Both the position numbers and the translations under genes were made by a program. Shown in pieces: positions 9,709 to 21,059 of a stretch of DNA of 64,000 nt. Source of the DNA: Triangularia verruculosa (lineage: Eukaryota > Ascomycota > Sordariomycetes > Sordariales > Podosporaceae). The stretch lies in contig MU863881.1 of the NCBI GenBank assembly GCA_033296885.1, forward strand, positions 310,001 through 374,000. Direction: 5' to 3'. The notes under the pieces are model-generated. The model searched no databases and was not told the DNA's origin. It saw only the letters and a list, made by a program, of their open reading frames with translations. Within the stretch, counting starts at the first letter, position 1. Every line of letters begins with the position of its first letter.

Positions 9709-12700
9709 TGTAGCGAACGGTCTTTTTGTCGCGTGCTCAAGAGATGAGACTGCGAAGGCTGTTGTAGCGGGTGGCTGATCGACCTGGTGAGGAGGGATGC
9801 AGAGTCAGAACGAAACACAAGTTGCGTCCGTCTGTATTTAACCAGACGGACGCATGGAGAGGCGGCGCGAGGCACAGGGGGGCATCAGCCAGAGATGGCA
9901 CACACGTGGGTTGGTTCTGAGGGCTCTTCTGCCGTTGTCGAATGGTCTGGGTTTTTTTGCCTCTCCCCACACCACTGGTGCCTTGGCGAAAACAAGACCT
10001 GCTCGCATCGGGGAGGTCGAGATGCTGGTCGGGACAACCTTGTGTGGGAGTTGCTGGCCCCTGCTGGAGGGATGGGCCTTCGGCGGCGAAGCGGGGGGGT
10101 GGGAGGGGGTCACTGGGGCTTGGCGGGTAGAGCCGATCGCGCTCCGGCCGGTTCCTCATCCCTGTTCCCGTGCAGTCCACACACCACCGAGACATGTTTG
10201 TCCGAGAGTGTCTTCCATTATTCCATTATATTTCATCCCTCGGTCAGAAGAAGAGGCAAGCCCGGCAGGCTCCCGCATGTGCGTGATTTGAGACGTCGCA
10301 TTGAGTGGTCCAGATATCTCGCCGATGGAAGAGAGGGAGTGAGGGGATACGCATAGCGCAACCCTCCTGCAGTCTAGTTTGGCGAGAAAGATCCGTTTGT
10401 GCATCTTGGCTGCATCATGTAGGCCGATATATGGCGGATATAGAATATGCACTCGAAGAGAGCAGCACCGCAAACTGCTCGCGTGCCACGTCCAAAAGGG
10501 GAATATTGAAGCGCTTGCCGCGAATGTATGATAGCTGAGCACGAACAGCGTTCCAATTCCGCTAGGAGCAGCAACCCCCCACGGCTGAATACACCTTAGT
10601 CGTTGGATGATGACAAGGCGCTTCCGTGATCCCCCGGCTGACCATAACTCAAGTAAGCCAACAGCCGAGAATCTCCATGTCGAAAGGCGAACAGTTTCTC
10701 GAAATCTACTCCACAACAAAGGCCAAGCACCGAACGAAAAAAAAAAGCCAAACCGAGGGTTGACGGGCAACAGGCAATAGCGAGCGGATCAGGCAAAACG
10801 GCGGAGAGCGACGACTGGCTGGCGAAAAACAGAACACCGCCTGTTGGAGATCCACCTCAGATCCATGGAAGAGGAAACCCCATGGGGCCAAGCATTGGCA
10901 AGCTTGGCTCCAGGCGAGGGAACAAACGATCATCCTTATATGCTGCATCATAGCCTGCGCGGGGACCACGGCGTGAACCGTTGGCTCGCAGCCAGTGGGT
11001 GCTCAGAGATGGGAAACTCGAAAGGCGCAACACGACAACCTCGACCGCGTCGACGCTTGACGTTCGAAGTTTGACACACGTGGGGTCCCATGCCCCGGTC
11101 GCCAAGTCTCCAGGTCCCGCTCTTGGCCCTGCGGGCGATGTTCTTGGCACAGGGAAGAGGTCTTGGCTGTTCGGGATGATCCAATCGGAGTCTTTGCTCA
11201 GGCAACGTGCACGATCAAGAGGCTGATAGCGATACCAAGAGCCGGAACCTATTTTTGCGGGGTCTGACCAACCAACCTCCGTCGTGGGCTTTTGATATTC
11301 CATGAGAGAAACAGTCAGCTTCGAGATCGTCAGTTCTAGCAAAGAGAGCCATCACAGCCACAAGGATGATGATGAAATACCGTCCGTTCTTTCCCCTGCT
11401 GTGGTATAGATTGTCTGTCCGCATTCAGCCAGGTTGCTTCTGTACACTGTGTAGGTACCAGCATGGTGCACGAGGATGGGGCGAGCATGTCAGTCCCATC
11501 GTTGGCTTCCCCAAGACCCTTGGCAAAAAGGCTTGTTGCTGAGACAAATTGCACCAAAAGTCTTGATTGATATCGCCGAGAGAACGGGTGGCATGCTGAG
11601 GCCCCTCGCCAATGGCAGTTAGCGGATGACAGTGGTTCACCAGGTTCAAGGTCGACTTCAAGCCACCCCCGGACTTCGTGCGCCCCATTGGCTGTCCCCC
11701 AGTCCAATCATCTCTTCTCTATTGTGCTCGTGCTAGCCGGCTCATAGACCCTATCCCATGCGGCCCTGCATGTTGATGCTACCAACGTGGGGGGGATGAA
11801 ACTCGGATGGGTTCTCATTTCACTTTGAGTTCCTGTTGTGGGTTGACGATGTGCTAGTCTTGTCTGACAGTTCTCGAAAACATCCACTGCTGGCTAGTTC
11901 TAGGCGTAACAGCGCGTTTGGGGCCGGGCCCAGCCCACGTGTCGTCTGTCGTTCAAGTTACTCTTTTGGGGTTCCGGGGACGGCATCATGGTTGAAACAT
12001 GCATTCACGCTACTTTATTAGTTCGGCTGAGAGCACCGGAACGGCATGATCGACGGCTCGAGGCAACGGGATGTTGCCCTTTGCGATGTGCATACCCGTT
12101 CTCAGCCATTGTGGCGAGCTAACAGTCTGCAGGGATTCAAGATGCGAAATTTGCCATGTGAGGAGGTAAAGCCAGTTTGGTGACCGAGCCGGTTGGAAGC
12201 GTGACCGAACATTTATGGACTTATTGCTTGCATATGGTGACCCTATCCTTCTGAGTGTCTCACCGATGTCTAATATGGATGATACTCTCTCTGGCTGGTG
12301 TTGACATCATATTGGATGATCTCAGCTCAGTTTCCATCACCATCTTGAGGTAATCACACGCAGACAGGCAAGGTGAGGCCATGATGGTCAGCTTCAATGT
12401 GATACAGGGAGTCGATCTATCCGTCCCCATGATGTGCTGCCTCAGGGTCCCGTTTCTATCGTCACATCCATGTCTCGTGCCTTAATCAAAGACGGTGGGG
12501 GCAGCTGCAGTCTAAGGCCGTGCAATGAGGATCCCAGAGGTATACTTCATGTCATAAGAATCGTGGGCACCATGTCGTGCCTGACGCCTACCGACGCAGC
12601 AATCACCTTTCCGGTCATTCCGTTACACATAAGTAGCCTGCATCATGCACCATGAGATGGGAGCCAGTACCAAGGCTCCGGGACCCTTCCCGTTGTTGAA

Positions 12701-14062
12701 TTGGCGGTAGGCGCCGAGACAAAGCTGAGCTGATGGTGAGGCAGAGAGAACGGTGATATCTTGGAACCAAAAGTTTCAGGAAAGGCCGAAGAGCGAGTTA
12801 GCGGAAGCACGTTTTTGGGCCAATCATTGTCGGGCGCCACAACCACGTGGATGATTTGTCAATGTGAGTGGTGGGTAAATGGGCATACCTATGTTGGCCT
12901 CGAGCAGTCGAGACTCATGTTCTTTTCACCGTTTCTTCGTTTCCGCTGTGTGCTTGTGGCAATTGAACAAATTTTCCCGTGAAAAACACTTGGTACTCGA
13001 CGATCAGTGACGTTTGTAGGTAATGTTTCGTTCTCGGCATTATCATCAGGTATGTTTTGTGTGTGCGACAACCTACAGTCTTCCGATTGGCTAGCCCAGC
13101 TCAAACTGCTAGCAACAGCAAATGCATCACTCACTATTTGGCGACTCCCAGTCCAAAAATACCTAAGATATCTTCTTGTGTCAGAACGCAAACCTTCAAT
13201 ACCAAAACATGTCGATGTATGATCCCGTCCTTACTTGAAATATTGTTTTGCCTACCTATATACAGTAGAAATTGAAGTGTGCCTAGAAACAACCCTCTAC
13301 CATTGCTCTCTCAGGCCATATGTAATTTAATGTTAAAAGACCAACATCTCAACCACAATACAATAAATAGGTAGGTACTCATAGAAGATACATTCCTTAT
13401 GCCAACCTTACGTACGCGTCTCCTCAACAGTGACGGAACCAGAAAACAAGTTGATCAACTGTAACAACATTCTCAGCGATCACCTATCCCGAGATCTTGT
13501 GTGAGTCTGGAACCTGTAAAGTAGGTCTCTATACACATTACAGTACACCAAGTAGTGAACAAAGACCCCGGGCTTAGAAGACTGTCACGTAGTACCTGAT
13601 ATCTTCTTCTACCACGTGTTGGGTGGACAATCATTGGTTGAATAGTTTCCTGGCAAATAAGGTAGTAGGTTGGCCCATACTGACATGGTGTATACCTCTG
13701 AGACTTACTTGCAAACAACGCCTTGTGCTGAGCTGATACGTATACGGTGGACCTGTCTTGACTTTCTAACTTATGTCTTGAGGATGAACCATAAACATAG
13801 ATTTCCTAGACTTTGCTATTGTTGAATCTGAGACCTCAAGCGACAGGAAGAATCAGGTAGTCAAAGCTAGAGACTAGGTACCTAACCTGCAGCCACCACA
13901 AGTACTTCCAATGGAGAGAAGTTAACCTCATTCCACCTAAAAACCAGCTTTAGAGAGCAATGAGCAAGGCCAGCCTCTGAAAGCAAGCTAAAAATAAAAG
14001 ACCAAGGAAGGGGGCAAAAAGCAGATACGGGTGTTTTTATCTTCTTGCAAGAAGCTAAAAGA
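9709..14062. other. 4.3-kb region without protein genes
   Basis: Holds the pho-4 promoter on its left and ends at tRNA-Gly. Open frames of up to 204 codons exist on both strands, but none shows a domain, signal peptide, or codon and splice pattern I can defend. CACGTG occurs at 9903, 11077, 11936, 12844 and 13613, more often than the roughly one copy expected by chance. Confidence 0.5.
9903..9908. promoter_or_regulatory. CACGTG, candidate NUC-1 site upstream of pho-4
   Basis: Perfect CACGTG palindrome 195 bp upstream of the pho-4 start codon. NUC-1, the bHLH activator of the Neurospora phosphate regulon, binds CACGTG in phosphate-starvation promoters. Assignment to this gene is inference from position. 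Confidence 0.5.
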
Positions 14063-14133
14063 TGCATCAGCCGTGAATCGAACACGGGGCCCATCGATGG
14101 CAACGATGGATTTTACCACTAAACCACTGATGC
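14063..14133 (-). tRNA. tRNA-Gly (anticodon GCC)
   Basis: A 71-nt cloverleaf without intron. The acceptor stem pairs GCATCAG with CTGATGC, and the discriminator base is A. The D arm contains TGGTTTAGTGG (A box). The anticodon stem CCATCG/CGATGG holds loop TTGCCAT with anticodon GCC. The T arm contains GTTCGATTC (B box). A TTTT Pol III terminator follows at 14057-14060. Confidence 0.95.
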
Positions 14134-14564
14134 TTCTAGCTCTTATTGGCTGATGTTACGTGACTGGGATCAGGCATAATGAGCAGAATTTGCTAGTGCC
14201 AAGATTGCGCGTGGATGTCGGCCGAGTCAAAAGTTGTTCCGTTCCGTTGTTTCATCAACTGGGGGTTCATCAAGACGGCGAAAGAGGCGGGCTATGCGGT
14301 GAACTCCTTCCGCAGAAAACCCAAGGCATGACGTTATTAATCTTCAACACCACCATGTCCGTTTCCGTTATCTTGGCTCATGCGCATGAGGTTCGATTGC
14401 AAGCAAGGACTAGTACTGTAACTACGGCAGCCAAACAACAGAAAAACAAATATCGGAAATGTCATGATATCCCCAGCCCAACATTTCCTCCCTGCCATGA
14501 TGCAATGATGTTGGCGACCATGTTGTGGGTTGCCAACACATGCAGCCAGTAAAGAATGTCCACA
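14134..14564. other. Spacer between tRNA-Gly and the peptide precursor gene
   Basis: No gene recognised; probably 3' flank of the minus-strand precursor gene. Confidence 0.4.
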
Positions 14565-15002
14565 TCAGATCCAGGACAGATTCCTGGACGCGTCCTTCTC
14601 AGACCGCTTTTCGGCCAGGGCCTGCTGCCAGGCTTCAGCAGCGCCCCTCTTCTCAGCGAGAGCCTGGCTCTATGCTTCACCATCAACACCACGCTCAGCA
14701 ATGGCTTGCTCCCTGTTGTCACAAAACTGTCAGAGTCCCAGGAGTTCACAATAAGAGGACACAGATGAGAACATACCAAGCCTCGTCAGTAGCCCCTCGC
14801 TTCTCAATGATTTTGAAACTCCCAGGCTTCGTCGGCAGCGCCACGACGGACTAAGTCTGTCTTGTGAATTGCAGGGATGGCTAGCAGATGGGAGTGTGAG
14901 TATTTCACGTTGTGTTCAGTGATGACCGAGGTAGGACCTACTAGGGACGGCGTAGGCGCCGATGGCTAGGAGGACGATGACGGTGCTAAGCGATTGGCGC
15001 AT
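14565..15002 (-). pseudogene. Kex2-type repeat precursor peptide (RiPP-like), apparently broken
   Basis: The ATG at 15002 starts a clear signal peptide (MRQSLSTVIVLLAIGAYAVP). Two introns fit by motif (14851-14941, GTAGGT...TTAG; 14713-14776, GTATGT...ACAG). Downstream, the minus strand encodes four related units of about 14-15 residues. They start after a dibasic or basic site (RR, KR, R, KR) with G-A-x-x-E-A-W or similar and end in a Gln/Glu-rich 'ALAE'-like stretch before the next Lys-Arg. That is the design of fungal secreted precursors cut by Kex2 (KEPs, dikaritin precursors). Two defects are visible. Units 1 and 2 are in different frames, offset by one base near 14814-14818. The codon at 14670-14672 is TAG where sister units have a Trp codon. 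The last in-frame stop is at 14565. It sits next to two UstYa-family genes, which supports a RiPP role. The product is unknown; exon calls need RNA evidence. Confidence 0.6.
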
Positions 15003-15766
15003 ATTGGTGGCGAAAAGCGGAGCTCTTGTGTTGAGGGACTGTTTCGGTGATCTTGTAGAATTGAGGGTTGCTGGATTGTGTGATCTGGAAGACTCGATTG
15101 TGCATAACAGATTCTTGGGTCTACTTATAGATCTTCGAGAGTCCCTCGGCTCATCCTTCCCCCTCACTCACCGACTCATTGTTCCCTCAAGTCATACACT
15201 GGAGCAGAAATATCCTTGGATAATTGTCTGGAAGTGTCAACAAGGCTCATCATCCCCCGCATCCATGCTGTCACAGACTCCTGTGTGTTACCTATCCAGA
15301 AACATAACCCCGTCCCTCGCGGCAGATGAACCGTTTGTCCGAGCAGGTGAAAGAGGCCGAGTAAGAAGAACTTCCGACGTTTCCGCTAGGAGACGTATGA
15401 CCACATCTGCATGAGGGCTTCCCGCTCGGATGAGCCACTATTGATGCTTTTGAGGTTGTCTTGAGGGAACTATGCAAGTGTACCTTACTCGGTGTTTTGT
15501 GCTCCATGTTCAGAGGTCCCGTCAATGTTGTGTGACAACCGGATCGGGAAGGTCTCTAACACCAGATGATCTGCAAGAGGTAACTACACTCAGCTGTCAG
15601 CGCTCTCGCCTTGACATTCCGGATAATTGAATAACTCTGACCTCGATTCGTTTTCTGCCCGATCTCAGCATTACCTGGCTTGAAACTTGAAGCTCCCTCC
15701 ACCACCCCCGCTTCTCCCACTTTCAATTTACTTTTCTCTTTACTTACCTTAACCTCTCTGGCAACC
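15003..15766. promoter_or_regulatory. Divergent promoter between precursor and first UstYa-like gene
   Basis: A 764-bp spacer separates the two divergent start codons, a layout suited to co-regulation. A pyrimidine-rich stretch (about 15,700-15,760) precedes the plus-strand start. No specific operator recognised. Confidence 0.4.
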
Positions 15767-16997
15767 ATGTTTGAGAGCATTCTGCAAGCAGGCAAGATGC
15801 CCAAGTACTCCCCGCTTCGTGCTTCCGCACATGGCTCCTCCAAGGAGAAGGCTCCCGACCCGAGCTCCTCTTGCGAAGCCAGCGACGAAGAGGAGCCTTT
15901 CATGCGCAGTCTCAAAGGAAGCCACTTGTCCAAGCCCTCGTGGATCAGGCGTCACTGGCGCTCGATACTTGTTCACTCTACCGTCTCGATTGTGAATATT
16001 CTGTTCTTTGTCGTATCAACCACCGGTCTGGTCAGGTCCAACGACCTACAGCATGCCACAGGTTAGCATTTCTTCTCCGGATTCCACCCAGGTGATACTG
16101 ACATGTCTTTTCTTAGGTCCCTTCAAGAACACCATCCGTTATCACCCTCAAAAGTTCGAGCTCCACTCGACTTTCAAAAACGACGGCACTCTAAACCCCC
16201 AAAAACCCAACAACTTCAACGGGCCTCCTAGGCTAGAACTAGAGGAAGCATGGAATCACCTCCAAGAGAGTGAGTATTCTCTGTCATCGCGCCATCCCGG
16301 AGAGAAAGGTTGTTCAACGGGCTGTAGATGATAGCATCCGCGTCACCCTCTCCGAGCTAGGGCAATTCGCCACAGACGACACCATCATACAGCTCAACGA
16401 CGATAAGGGCGGCTACTACACCACCGTCTCCGTCTACCATGGCCTCCACTGCATCGAAAGACTCCACCACTACATCTATTCCGACCACTACTACCCCAAC
16501 CTAACGCAAAATGAGCAGTTCATTTTGAAGAGGCACACCGAACACTGCCTCGACTGGCTGAGGCAGTATGTCATGTGCAATGCTGACACAACTCTGATTC
16601 CGTTGCACTGGACTGCTGAGTACGTAGGCAACTTTACTTGCTAGAGACCCTTTGCTAGATGCTGATCTACAAGACAGCAATCCGAAACCTGCCGCGCTCG
16701 ACTGGGGAAATCACCAGTGCGTCGTGTGGGAGGATATTGAGAACTGGATGGCCGAGAGAGCCTTTGATCCATATGAGCCTGGTGTGTTGATGCATCCCAG
16801 ATTTGGTGAGTATTCGCTGCTTTCTCCTCAAGGTGATCAGCTTGAGGCTTCTAACCGGCGCTCGTGAAAATATAGGAAGTCCATACGATACCAATCCAGA
16901 TCATGTCCATCTGAACTTAGGGTTGACTCCCGTTGGGAAGGGTGGCATCCAGTTGCTTCCGGGGGGGCGTTATGGAGGCTGGCATGAGCATAAATGA
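15767..16997 (+). CDS. UstYa-family (DUF3328) oxidase
   Basis: Five exons (15767-16061, 16117-16269, 16328-16619, 16678-16805, 16876-16997) give 329 aa with consistent phases. Residues ~1-60 are cytoplasmic and Ser-rich. One transmembrane helix follows (ILVHSTVSIVNILFFVVSTT, about residues 68-87). The luminal domain carries the two HxxHC motifs that define the family: HGLHC at ~187 and HTEHC at ~219, followed by a conserved WTADNP/HQCVVWEDIENW-like tail. Related proteins (UstYa/UstYb, PhomY, VicY types) catalyse oxidative cyclisation of ribosomally made peptides in dikaritin and related pathways, and some act on non-RiPP products. The adjacent divergent Kex2-type precursor makes peptide modification the likeliest job. 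No defect seen. Confidence 0.88.
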
Positions 16998-17794
16998 TGG
17001 AAAGGTGATGGGCTGGTGAGGGTGACGGGGAGATGATGGATAGGTATATGGGGTTGACCCAGAAAGACTATGAACTGCAACCTATTTGTTTCCAGGTACC
17101 AAGTGATTAGTCCAATAATGCGGCGTTTGTAGAAGCCTCAATGAACGGTTTAAGACGCTCGGTGTTCCAGTTTTGATGAGTGCCTTGTTCTGCAACGTGC
17201 TGGTTTGCAAAGAATAGGTAACTACTAGCGCCCTCTTGTCTCGAGCCCGTTTTCCCACCAAGAACAGTCGCTGTCCTCTTAAAATTGTTGCGTGCTGGTA
17301 ACGGGTTTACAGGATGGTGCATCTATCGAGTGACTCGAGTATTGCATTCTTGGGAGATGAGCTCGAAATTTACTACCTCGTTGACGCATCGAGACTTGAG
17401 GGGACAGTGTCGCAATGTTTAGATCCGAGTAATCGTCGTGGTGATGGTAGTGTGGTGCCAGGACCGAGCTCCCTTCCACCTGTGATCCTGTAACCCGAGC
17501 CGTGATTGCTTCATAAGCAGGCGGTGTAGCGGTCAGGTTCCGCACCTTGCAGCGGGCGGAGATGTAGTATCAACAGGTTCTAGACGTGGCACCATCTGAA
17601 CCTATCACTGCTAGATCCTTGCATCGTTCAAATAGGGAGGTATCGTATGACCGATGAAACGGGAAGGCATCAGAATTTGCCTTGGGTACTTCATGTCTTT
17701 CAGGGACTTCAGCATCCCCAGCTACTCCAGAGAACTTTGCCCATCCGATCCACTCCTCGCTTTCTCCACGGCATCAAGCTGAGCATCGATACTC
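16998..17794. other. Intergenic region between the two UstYa-like genes
   Basis: About 800 bp with no supported gene; should include the promoter of the gene at 17795. No second Kex2-type repeat precursor was seen here. Confidence 0.4.
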
Positions 17795-18622
17795 ATGGCT
17801 TTCTCTTCCCACAATCCTTTTCCGCCTGCTCGCCTAAAGGTGCCGGATACAGACACCCTAGAGCTGGATGATGACCAAAGATCAGTCGACGAGGAGGGCA
17901 ACGATGACCATCAATCAGTATCAACGAGAGAGAAATCGTTTTGTTCGCCGTCAGCCGTGCGAATCACGATTCTAACTTTCGCCATATGGGGACTCGTTTC
18001 TCTCCTCTCTCAAGTATCACAAGCTCTCCGACCAATTCCAAAGCCGCAAGGTTGCCTCCAACAACATCCATCGGCACTGGAGCCGAGACCCGACGTATAC
18101 CACCCGGAGACCCTCCGCCCAGGCCTGAATCTCTGCGACTGCGGCAGCAACATCAAAGAAGCACTCTCTCTGGGCTGTGTTTACGATACGCTGGCAACGG
18201 CTTGGATGCCCCCTTATTGCCGCGACCCGGAGCTCACAGCCGAGTTTGATCTCTCCGGATCGAACCCAGATGGTTCGTGGCCATATTACGCCGACAAAGA
18301 AGGCAAAGTCCCACTCTCAGTCTCGGAAGTGGCCGCGTTGGGAGGAACACACAAAACCTTCTGGGCGCCTCGGAGATGGCACATCGTTCATTGCCTCTTC
18401 TACTGGCAGAAATACTGGCGGATGCGACAGACCGGTGCTGTTATGGAGGATCGATATGATAGGCTGACTCATGTGCGGCACTGCATTCGGCTGATCTTGA
18501 ACCCTGAGCCGGATCATTTCTTCCTGATTGAAGTGCCGGTGACGATGAACTCGAGCATCTTTGCGAGGCGGACGAATGTGGGAGAGAATGGGAAGCATCA
18601 TGATCATCATCCTGTGTACTGA
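17795..18622 (+). CDS. Second, divergent UstYa-family (DUF3328) protein
   Basis: Intronless, 275 aa. An acidic N-terminal tail (~50 residues) precedes one transmembrane helix (VRITILTFAIWGLVSLL, about residues 51-67). A Cys-rich luminal domain (NLCDCGSNIKEALSLGCVYD, then AWMPPYCRDPEL) leads to the two HxxHC motifs: HIVHC at ~196 and HVRHC at ~226. The CDCG...GCVYD...WMPPYC segment is absent from the protein at 15767, so this is a different subclass rather than a recent duplicate. Two dissimilar UstY proteins are usual in dikaritin-type clusters, where they act together. The histidine-rich C-terminus (KHHDHHPVY) is unusual. Start chosen because the only earlier in-frame Met would add no recognised sequence. 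Confidence 0.82.
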   Translation: MAFSSHNPFPPARLKVPDTDTLELDDDQRSVDEEGNDDHQSVSTREKSFCSPSAVRITILTFAIWGLVSLLSQVSQALRPIPKPQGCLQQHPSALEPRPDVYHPETLRPGLNLCDCGSNIKEALSLGCVYDTLATAWMPPYCRDPELTAEFDLSGSNPDGSWPYYADKEGKVPLSVSEVAALGGTHKTFWAPRRWHIVHCLFYWQKYWRMRQTGAVMEDRYDRLTHVRHCIRLILNPEPDHFFLIEVPVTMNSSIFARRTNVGENGKHHDHHPVY

Positions 18623-19068
18623 TATCTCGAAAACCATGCAATGCAAACCTGACGAGCTGTTTCAAGTGCAGTGCCAAGTGAAGACGTGTAGGTACGCTTT
18701 TCTAGGCCGGAGACTACCGTAAATCATACCAGGATCTTTTTCGCGACGCTTGGCGACGTTGCCCCTGCCCCTGACGCGATATGTTGTTTGATAATGACAC
18801 CCCAATGAAAGCTCCAAGTCCCGAGGCATGACCGTGGGGTACGTCTCTCGGAAGACAGCGAACTAGCTCGACGGTGGACGCTGCCAAGCATTATCCCGGA
18901 TACAACATCGATCCAATATGAACGCAGACTGTCGCTTGCTGGGGAGACCTAGGTTCGCACACCCACGTTGCAGTCGCCATCTACTGACCCCCGGCCAGGA
19001 ACAAGTATCAAGGCGAGGAAGACGTCGTTTACTGATCCAAAGTAGAATCTTGGTCATCCCTTAGCAAT
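18623..19068. other. Intergenic region between convergent cluster genes
   Basis: No gene recognised; 3' flanks of the UstYa-like gene and of the MFS gene. Confidence 0.4.
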
Positions 19069-20785
19069 TTATGACTGATTGGTCTGCTCTTGATGTAGCG
19101 TGGCATCGACCACAGATACTGCCAACAATCCCACAGAGGAAAATGCGCCAGCAACCAGAAATGGCATCCCAGACCAAAAGTCTCCGAGCCTCATGCCGAA
19201 CCTGAAGGTTACCGCTAAAAGTGGTGCCCCGGCAAGACCTCCTGCTTGTAGAAAGATTGCCATGGCCGTGAGAGCGGTCCCCAGCTGTTTCTGCTCAACC
19301 ATTTGTGTGACAAGATTTCGCGCGGAGACCTTGTACACAAAGCCAAGGGCAAAGATGATCTGACCCGCAACCAATGGTACCCATGTTGTTGCCAGAAAGA
19401 TTGTTCCTGTGCCGAGGGCAAAAGAGACACCACAAGCCTGTGTGATGCGAACGTCCTTGGCGCTCTCGTGTAGCCCCAGCTGGCCGAGTAAGAACCTGGA
19501 CGTGGCTGGGAGAATGACGACCAAGGCGAAAAGTGTGACCCCTGCCCTGAATGATAAGAGGATCGATGCCTGGAGGTTTCCGATAAGCAAGTCGATATAC
19601 AAAAGAACGCGCGAGATGGGACTCACTTCGCCAATAGTCCATCGAAGACGCCTAGAGGCATACTGCAACAGAAGTGTACTGTCGCATTGTGTCGCGACAG
19701 CAAAGAAGAATGCCGACATCATCACCGCAACAACCCTCGTATTCGCGTTAATCCACCCCACAGCTTGGTTGGTCCTAGAGGCAAGTCTGCGTAGCCAAGT
19801 TTGAAGACTATTTTTGACAGACTGCGACTGGGATTCCGCTGTCGCTTCTGTAGCTCCTGACTCTGCGGGCGCTGGCAGCGTTTCCCGGATGAGAAAGATA
19901 CCACACGCCAGCCCTAGCAGGTAAAGCAAGATTGTCATAAGCAACGGGATCCATGGATCAATAGTCATCAGTGCAGCGCCGGCCGGAAGGAAGAACAGCT
20001 GATTAAGCAGCTCGGTTGACGCGATGAAGGAAAAGGCGGCCGTTCTGCTCATCCTAGTGTAAGCGGCATGTCCATTCTGGTGTAAGCTTCGAACTGGGGC
20101 ATCGTGTTTGACTCACCGTTGCTCGGCAGGACAAATATCAGCTACTTGAGCAAAGACGATGGCAGACAGGGTTGAGCCTCCAGCTCCAATCAACTGTCAC
20201 CAACCACCGAGCCAGACCAGGCGCAGCGGCAGTGTGTCTGAAAACCAGTCTAAACCGTGGCAGTTAGCTGTCTGTCCGATGTTAATGGCGGGGAAGGGTC
20301 CGGTCACAGATTAGTCGAACCCACCCATCTGATAGACAGATTCCTATAATCGCAAGTAGCTGGACCCTTTTCCGACCAACCCTATCCGCAAGGGCGCCGT
20401 ATGGGACAGCAACGAGAATGGCTGGCAGCGTCTCGAACACGTCCTTCCATCCGTTGATGAATGCAATCTCGCTTTGTATGGGTTCAATCTTGCATCTGTC
20501 GAATCCAGGCTCGGAGACAGGAGAGGGCTGGGCATGGGCGTAGTACTGACGGCAAACGATGGCCTCGAGAATAGCTGTCTGCGGCGCTAGGCTTAGGTAT
20601 CTGCCAATGTCGAGGAGCATGATCACGGAGGTGGCCGCAACAATGGCGGGCCAGACGCTATGGCCACGGCGGTGCCGTACTTCAGTCAAGGGACGAATGG
20701 CAGGCGGGCCAAGTAAGGCAGTCGCCTCGTCGGGAGGTCGGTCATTCATAGGTAGGAAAATACCTAGGTCTTGAGGTGCAGACAT
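19069..20785 (-). pseudogene. MFS transporter with an in-frame stop
   Basis: Three exons fit by phase: 20308-20785, 20117-20249 and 19069-20053 (introns 58 and 63 nt), 532 codons including the terminal stop. The start MSAPQDLGIFLPM is followed by an acidic N-terminus with ALLGPP, the first membrane helix and the MFS motif-A loop GALADRVGRKRVQLL. Further helices run to the C-terminus. The type resembles the fungal MFS group of tetracycline-resistance-like exporters. Codon 177 (20197-20199) is TGA, inside a conserved stretch that continues in the same frame on both sides (LRLVWLGGW before, QLIGAGG after). No plausible intron removes it without deleting a membrane helix. The donor of intron 1 (GTGACC) is weak. 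I infer a recently inactivated exporter of the peptide cluster; sequencing error is the alternative. Confidence 0.72.
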
Positions 20786-21059
20786 TGTTGCGATGAGATG
20801 GTGTCGAAACCGAAGAAGAGACCGGTGCTGGCCGTCGCATCGACCTGGGCACGGGTCACGTTGCTCACGGTGCGCTGAGCAGGTGTTTCCAGGCACCGAG
20901 CTCCTGTATGCCTTACCTACCAGGTAGTACCTTCCCGATCTAGGTACCTAGAGTCGGGCAGGATTCCACTCTATACGCCGACCTTCGTCAAACAAGGACG
21001 TGCGCCCCTCACCTTCTACCGTTTTGCATTCGCGGCATCATCATCATCAGAAACCGAGA

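Noticed and set aside
10156..10770. 204-codon minus-strand open frame
   Set aside because: No domain, biased composition or splice support; lies in the phosphate-gene upstream region.
14565..15002. Alpha-type mating pheromone precursor
   Set aside because: The repeats have Kex2-like sites and Trp but no Cys-containing pheromone core; UstYa neighbours favour a modified peptide.
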